A DNA stretch of 9,328 nucleotides from the NCBI GenBank assembly GCA_947258905.1, contig CAMYKF010000690.1, positions 1 through 9,328 of the forward strand, given 5' to 3'. Shown piece by piece: positions 7,001 to 9,328 of this stretch; positions within the stretch are counted from its first letter, which is position 1, and every line of letters begins with the position of its first letter. The notes under the pieces are model-generated. The model saw only the letters and a list, made by a program, of their open reading frames with translations. It did not search any database and was not told the DNA's origin. Position numbers and translations under genes: made by a program. The DNA comes from an uncultured Pirellulaceae bacterium. GTDB lineage: Bacteria > Planctomycetota > Planctomycetia > Pirellulales > Pirellulaceae.

Positions 7001-7099
7001 GAGATGGGCAGGACTGAATCACTGGACAAGGCCACTGTGACATTGGCCTTGCTGGAATCCCTGATCGAGGATTTGCACGAAAAGATCGCCGCCTATTAG
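4064..7099 (+). CDS. Hybrid histidine kinase PAS-HisKA-HATPase-REC-REC-HPt (BarA/GacS-like)
   Basis: A 1011-aa phosphorelay sensor kinase. The start at 4064 is chosen because AGGAG (4050-4054) lies 9 nt upstream; the ATG at 3998 has no such site and would add 22 residues. Order of parts: an unrecognised N-terminal region (1-150); a probable coiled coil (about 150-185); PAS (about 190-312); HisKA with SHEIRTPMN, H343; HATPase with N-box N460, G1 DTGIGI from D492 and G2 GTGLG at 522-526; REC1 with D587/E588, D626, S653 and K675 but without the usual MPxMDG after the aspartate; canonical REC2 with DD 733-734, D777 (DVEMPEMDG), T808 and K830; and HPt with AHRLKSL, H957. I see no transmembrane helix or signal peptide, so it should be cytosolic, unlike BarA. 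Phosphate should pass H343 to D777 (or D626) to H957 and then to an external regulator not encoded here. It is divergent from csrA. Confidence 0.93.
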   Translation: MQPILIFDFADLPQNTSYRQTVAVEQLGILCGLNRRISRRLAKTVFLILSHYPLESLVENSVHFVPVASGWALGFEFITQSDGISPAGDKSRGSLKSIRRAGEKLEHFELSGLPDEGMEVSFRQTLSPQFAMPAVRELKQWSRIISHGDWENAFSQLNKTYAANRLKIQQLQDGISIRRKVLESEGGPADVILSLVASKTDNAVMILDDHCRLDWVNQAFFQLTGVDVTGESKIDVTDVLFHGGDATDAIREFRDAVSKGTSFSFEFVWHPATATAESQDTKPQWIEFQMTPVRDEDNAIVRWIAIGADVTQRRQAALAMEAARNVAESASRAKSEFLAMMSHEIRTPMNAILGMTELALGTELTIDQREYLTTANNSAQALLQILNDVLDLSKVEARRLELDHRDFNLADLVRETVDTMTVLAQKKDLRLSCDFPWNIPQYLCGDLVRVRQILVNLIGNAIKFTRTGSVSVEVELTDDSNARATVHFRVRDTGIGIAEEKISRIFEAFYQTDASVTRHYGGTGLGLAITAELVRLMGGRIWAESIFGKGSTFHFVVTFPKSKKSMIGVNTAVAQVLRDRSVLVVCDEAQARHKLSNWIQAWGARTRCATSLGEVVDHSCDIVLLDADSCGTEVWDFAANLRQQSIRPVILFSAGNRASSLAQCRERGLEAYLIKPVSPRSLSIALQQVSGQPVARFTTDDLQEGIARTNQSGQVQGASLEHTSDPVRVLIVDDHGSNRALISEVLRRRGHQWQEATSGQQALDMIQEQEFDIVLMDVEMPEMDGLETTARIRALPYPVSSIPVVAVTAYVTDQDRQRCLDASMNDYLAKPINVIDLLEKIERWGRTVAPDDSGGSMAENLEEQLLIQDAPDWATRITRTIVAADGDGQQKEDTETTIDTWEEEFHPFTAALTRFGGDEQLLRMQMDFFLDGTPLLMQKIQEAIQQRDARSLLHHAHRLKSLVSNFDHEMAVELLTNLEEMGRTESLDKATVTLALLESLIEDLHEKIAAY

Positions 7100-7113
7100 C
7101 CGTCGTGCGTCAT

Positions 7114-7151
7114 ATGGTCAGCCAGCCGCCGAGGGGGAATCGGTTGACCAT
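7114..7151. repeat. 10-bp inverted repeat downstream of the hybrid kinase
   Basis: ATGGTCAGCC (7114-7123) can pair with GGTTGACCAT (7142-7151), ten pairs including one G-T, around an 18-nt loop. It begins 14 nt after the kinase stop codon. No T tract follows, so it is not a standard intrinsic terminator. It could be an mRNA 3'-end stabiliser, a Rho-associated structure, or an operator for the downstream Ser/Thr kinase unit. Confidence 0.4.
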
Positions 7152-7182
7152 TCGCTGGTGAAGAATGGAGGTGTTTCTGTAT

Positions 7183-7215
7183 ATGTTGTGGCATGAATCG
7201 ACGGTAGTCCTATGA
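7183..7215 (+). CDS. Possible 10-aa leader peptide before the Ser/Thr kinase
   Basis: A strong Shine-Dalgarno (GGAGG, 7167-7171) precedes ATG 7183 by 11 nt. The mini-ORF encodes MLWHESTVVL and stops at TGA 7213-7215, directly abutting ATG 7216 of the kinase and in the same frame. The kinase start has no ribosome binding site of its own, so the mini-ORF may feed ribosomes to it by reinitiation. It may also be chance. Confidence 0.3.
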   Translation: MLWHESTVVL

Positions 7216-7229
7216 ATGATGAATGATGA
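7212..7229 (+). repeat. 7-nt tandem repeat at the kinase start
   Basis: The unit ATGAATG occurs twice (7212-7218, 7219-7225) followed by a partial copy ATGA (7226-7229), so several ATG codons in different frames overlap here: 7212, ending at TGA after four codons; 7216 and 7219, both in the kinase frame; and 7223. Because the unit is not a multiple of three, a change in copy number would move the frame of any upstream start. Confidence 0.5.
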
Positions 7230-8093
7230 AGCCAAAACTCCGGTTCCGGTACCCGATCTCCGCCACAGGTTGGCAATGCGTACCGGATTGCGACCCCGGC
7301 AGATGCTGGGCAAGTACCGCGTCGGCAGATTGCTGGGGGCGGCGGGTTCGCCCGCGTATATTCCGCATTCGACACCATTGAAGGTACATGGGTGGCGCTG
7401 AAGGTTCCTCACGAGCATTTTTTGGATGAGGAATTGATGGATTTGTTTCGTCAGGAAGTTCGCTTGCTGGCCCGCCTCGACCATCCCGGCGTGTTGCCAC
7501 TGAAAAACGCCAGCATTATCGACGGCCGTTTTGTGGTCATCACCCGGTTGGGCCGCGAAACGCTGGACGATCGGCTGTCGCGACGCATGTCGGTCGCAAC
7601 CGCACTGGAGCTGGCCGACCAAATGATTGCCGCCGTGGCCTATGCCCACGAAGCCGGCATCATCCACTGCGATATCAAACCCGAAAACTTTATCCTGTTC
7701 GATAACAACGAAATTCGTTTGTCCGATTTTGGGATTGCCAAGGTATCCACATTGACCATCGCCGGTTCTGGCACGGGAACCGTCGGTCACATGGCTCCCG
7801 AACAGGCCATGGGCAAACCATCGATGAGGTCTGATGTGTTTTCGCTAGGGCTAATTATCTACCGCATGCTGGCGGGGCAGTGGCCGGAATATCCTTTTGA
7901 CTGGCCGCCTCCCAGGGCCGGCAATCTGCGACGCAAGCGTGTTCATCCCGACATGATTGCGCTAATTCGAAAAGCGATTGCCGCTCGTCCCCGCGACCGT
8001 TTTGCTGATGACTGCAAGCTGGAAAGACAATTTCAGTCCATTTGTCCCAAGGTCTTGCGTCATCTGAAACGACATTCGGGCAGCCGTTCATGA
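7216..8093 (+). CDS. Hanks-type Ser/Thr protein kinase, frame interrupted at G5 tract (7335-7339)
   Basis: A soluble kinase of about 292 aa if the frame is joined. The N-terminal part (from ATG 7216 or 7219) reads to LGKYRVGRLLG in one frame. After the G run the other frame gives GGGGFARVYSAFDTIEGTW, then VALKVPHE, so the glycine-rich loop and catalytic lysine need both frames. As written, the first frame ends at TGA 7399-7401 and the second is open until TGA 8091-8093; GTG 7392 is only a formal start inside the domain. Motifs after the shift: HCDIKPEN (HCD at 7665-7673, an R-to-C change, so a non-RD type), DFG (7725-7733), GTVGHMAPE (APE at 7794-7802) and SDVFSLGLI. The catalytic residues are otherwise intact. 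No transmembrane or C-terminal sensor domain follows. The single missing base in a homopolymer suggests a sequencing error, a recent mutation or, less likely, -1 slippage. The 3' end overlaps the convergent 83-aa gene by 34 bp. Confidence 0.85.
7335..7339 (+). other. Frameshift site: G5 run in the kinase glycine loop
   Basis: CTG GGG GCG reads LGA in the upstream frame. With six instead of five G the codons become CTG GGG GGC GGC GGG TTC, i.e. LGGGGF, restoring the kinase glycine-rich loop and joining both halves. A tRNA on GGG (7336-7338) could also re-pair on GGG at 7335-7337, so -1 slippage is physically possible. Confidence 0.75.
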
Positions 8094-8311
8094 GAAAATG
8101 TGATACGTGGTTCGAGCAGGACTTTCAGGTAGTCCAACAGGTCGCGTTGCAGTTGCTGAAGGATGAAAAAGGCGTTGCCGGGCGAGTGGTCCGTTAGCGG
8201 GTTCATCGCGTGCCGAAATTCATCTCGCACTGCTCGGTGTGATCGATCAAGCTTCAGCAGGCGACCCTTAAGATGCTGTAGAAATGCATGAGCCCGTTCG
8301 ATTTCTGACAT
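8060..8311 (-). CDS. Hypothetical 83-aa protein
   Basis: A small basic, probably helical protein (MSEIERAHAFLQHLKGRLLK at the start; AFFILQQLQRDLLDYLKVLL at 47-66) with no signal peptide or cysteine motif. I recognise no family. Support for it being real: AGGA (8325-8322) lies 10 nt before the ATG at 8311; it starts only 18 nt after the stop of the exported protein on the same strand, so the two form a probable operon; and its residue pattern is amphipathic rather than random. Its last 34 bp overlap the end of the convergent Ser/Thr kinase gene. That makes transcriptional interference possible, and the final residues (SHERLPECRFR) may be shaped by the overlap. A cytosolic partner or regulator of the upstream product is a guess only. 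Confidence 0.55.
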   Translation of the reverse strand: MSEIERAHAFLQHLKGRLLKLDRSHRAVRDEFRHAMNPLTDHSPGNAFFILQQLQRDLLDYLKVLLEPRITFSHERLPECRFR

Positions 8312-8329
8312 GGGAATATCATCCTGTAA

Positions 8330-9094
8330 CTACTTGTCCGTCTCCTCTTGCTCGATTGCATCGGTCAGTGCCTGAATGGTTTCAGTCAACTGATCAAGAT
8401 CGTCGATGATCTGCTCGCGTTCGGGAATCGACTTGCGATCCACCTTCCCGTAGGGACTATAACGTGAGTGCCAGCAAGCCACCTCGGGGTCTGCCGGCAA
8501 GCTCGCTTTGCTGGCGGCCATTCTCGCATGGTCGACGGCGGCAATCAGCCGACGGCAGGCGTTGAAGAGATCATCCCCTTGCTCAGCCAGTTGCAAGGCC
8601 CGGGCCAGGTGATGGCTGGCCAGCGCCAGATGCGCGCGGGCCATGACCGCATCGAATTCCCTGATCGTAACACCGGGATCCCGGCCCATTTGTTCCATCA
8701 GACCGGCGATTTCCCGGATGGCTTCGTCCATCCGCAGCCGGTTTGACTCGTTGGCGCTCGAACGCGCTACGTTGATCCAGAAGATGGCTTCCTGGGCATG
8801 CGAGCGGGCCGCTTCAAAATTTCCCTTTCGATAATGGATGTTCGCCCGTGTCAGGGCTTCGGACATGTTAAAGCGAAAGGGATACCAGAAATCAGGGCGT
8901 TGCACCGACCACACAGGGGGCATGTCAGCGACGGGGACATCAAATTCCGAAATCGATTCGCCTTTCGGCTCCTGTTTGGGTGAATCTTCCTGAAACTCGG
9001 TCCCTGTCCGGGCCGCGGATGACTCCTGAATGGGATCAAAACCGCTGCATAACAGGCTGTTCCAGGCAATCAGAAACACGATGCAATCCCTCAT
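8330..9094 (-). CDS. Hypothetical exported helical (TPR-like) protein
   Basis: 254 aa from the ATG at 9094, chosen because it opens with a short hydrophobic signal-like segment (MRDCIVFLIAWNSLLCSG). A longer form from TTG 9181 would add 29 residues and hide this signal. Neither start has a good Shine-Dalgarno. The Cys at 16 is close to a lipobox position but SLLC is not standard, so lipoprotein status is uncertain. Residues 25-60 are polar, acidic and probably disordered. From about 77 to the end the protein is almost all helix, with a TPR-like pair around 78-112 (EALTRANIHYRKGNFEAARSH) and Ala/Leu/His-rich helices at 150-200 (ARAHLALASHHLARALQLAE), ending in an acidic helix. No enzyme motif is visible. 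It is probably a periplasmic scaffold or binding protein. It is followed by the 83-aa gene. Confidence 0.72.
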   Translation of the reverse strand: MRDCIVFLIAWNSLLCSGFDPIQESSAARTGTEFQEDSPKQEPKGESISEFDVPVADMPPVWSVQRPDFWYPFRFNMSEALTRANIHYRKGNFEAARSHAQEAIFWINVARSSANESNRLRMDEAIREIAGLMEQMGRDPGVTIREFDAVMARAHLALASHHLARALQLAEQGDDLFNACRRLIAAVDHARMAASKASLPADPEVACWHSRYSPYGKVDRKSIPEREQIIDDLDQLTETIQALTDAIEQEETDK

Positions 9095-9328
9095 TTGATA
9101 TTGGCCGTTGTAAGAAGGTGGAAATGTGGATGCCCAGGTGGTCGATGCTGTACGCACCGAGGCGTTCGCAAGTCGATGCAATTTGTGTACCGGATAGCCG
9201 GTGGTACCTCAGACCGTGTGGATCCACCGGGAATCCATCGCCGGGCGCCACGACCGGTTGTTGGCCAGGAAGAAACATTTGCAGTTTTGCCTGGAAATTG
9301 CTCGCGCCGCGCACTGACTGGTCGCGCT
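9036..9328 (-). CDS. Possible 3' end of an upstream minus-strand gene
   Basis: One minus-strand frame is open from the window edge to TGA 9036-9038. Its residues up to about 9100 look protein-like (LPGQQPVVAPGDGFPVDPHG, then GLRYHRLSG). If real, its end overlaps the signal-peptide start at 9094 by 59 bp. A second frame is also open from the edge and stops at TGA 9093-9091, forming an ATGA overlap with that start, but its Arg/Pro/His-rich product looks like a shadow. I recognise neither. The stretch 9095-9328 otherwise shows no promoter or RNA gene that I can support. Confidence 0.22.
   Translation of the reverse strand, partial: RDQSVRGASNFQAKLQMFLPGQQPVVAPGDGFPVDPHGLRYHRLSGTQIASTCERLGAYSIDHLGIHISTFLQRPISNEGLHRVSDCLEQPVMQRF

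Noticed and set aside
7110..7790. 226-codon minus-strand frame opposite the Ser/Thr kinase
   Set aside because: The plus strand carries all kinase motifs. This frame's product is low-complexity and unrecognised.
7392..8093. Kinase gene starting at GTG 7392 as an independent complete gene
   Set aside because: This start lies inside the kinase fold, after the glycine-rich loop. Upstream codons in the same frame still encode conserved kinase sequence back to the G5 run, so the frame break explains it better.
1..9328. tRNA, rRNA, IS elements, CRISPR arrays, integrase or toxin-antitoxin genes
   Set aside because: No such gene, no long terminal inverted repeats and no regularly spaced repeats were seen on either strand.

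Overview
The window reads like a chromosomal segment of a moderately GC-rich Gram-negative bacterium, most plausibly a planctomycete or a relative. This is an inference from style, not a proof. The hints are a soluble Hanks-type kinase with an HCD catalytic loop, a small secreted cysteine-cluster protein, a soluble multi-domain hybrid histidine kinase, and an aspartoacylase-like M14 enzyme behind a TrkA-C-type tail. I see no rRNA, tRNA, insertion sequence or CRISPR array.

Layout. 1-188 is the 3' end of a plus-strand gene ending in an RCK_C/TrkA-C-like domain. An AstE/aspartoacylase-family zinc hydrolase (223-1299) follows 34 nt later, probably in the same operon. After a gap that holds only a doubtful 59-codon ORF, 1578-2156 encodes a small secreted Cys-rich protein. 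It converges on a minus-strand CorA Mg2+/Co2+ transporter (2233-3375), with a hairpin and T8 tract between the two. A minus-strand csrA (3497-3706) lies just upstream of corA. It is divergent from a large plus-strand hybrid histidine kinase (start preferred at 4064, end 7099) with the order PAS-HisKA-HATPase-REC-REC-HPt. A plus-strand Ser/Thr protein kinase follows (7216-8093). As given, its frame is broken by a -1 shift inside a G5 run in the glycine-rich loop. It converges on, and overlaps by 34 bp, a minus-strand pair of hypothetical genes (83 aa, 8060-8311; exported helical protein of about 254 aa, 8330-9094). The right edge holds ambiguous minus-strand reading frames.

How the genes may work together. 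The central theme is signalling. The csrA post-transcriptional regulator sits head-to-head with a BarA/GacS-like phosphorelay kinase. In gammaproteobacteria such kinases control CsrA activity through small RNAs, but no GacA/UvrY-type regulator or clear CsrB-type RNA is visible here. The csrA ribosome binding site lies in the loop of a perfect 5-bp hairpin, a textbook arrangement for CsrA autorepression. The CsrA itself carries an unusual Cys/His tail. The Ser/Thr kinase follows a 10-codon mini-ORF with a strong Shine-Dalgarno that ends exactly where the kinase start begins.

I did not find a clearly new multi-gene system. The best leads are the csrA/hybrid-kinase module with its hairpin and Cys/His tail, and the frame-broken kinase with its leader ORF.
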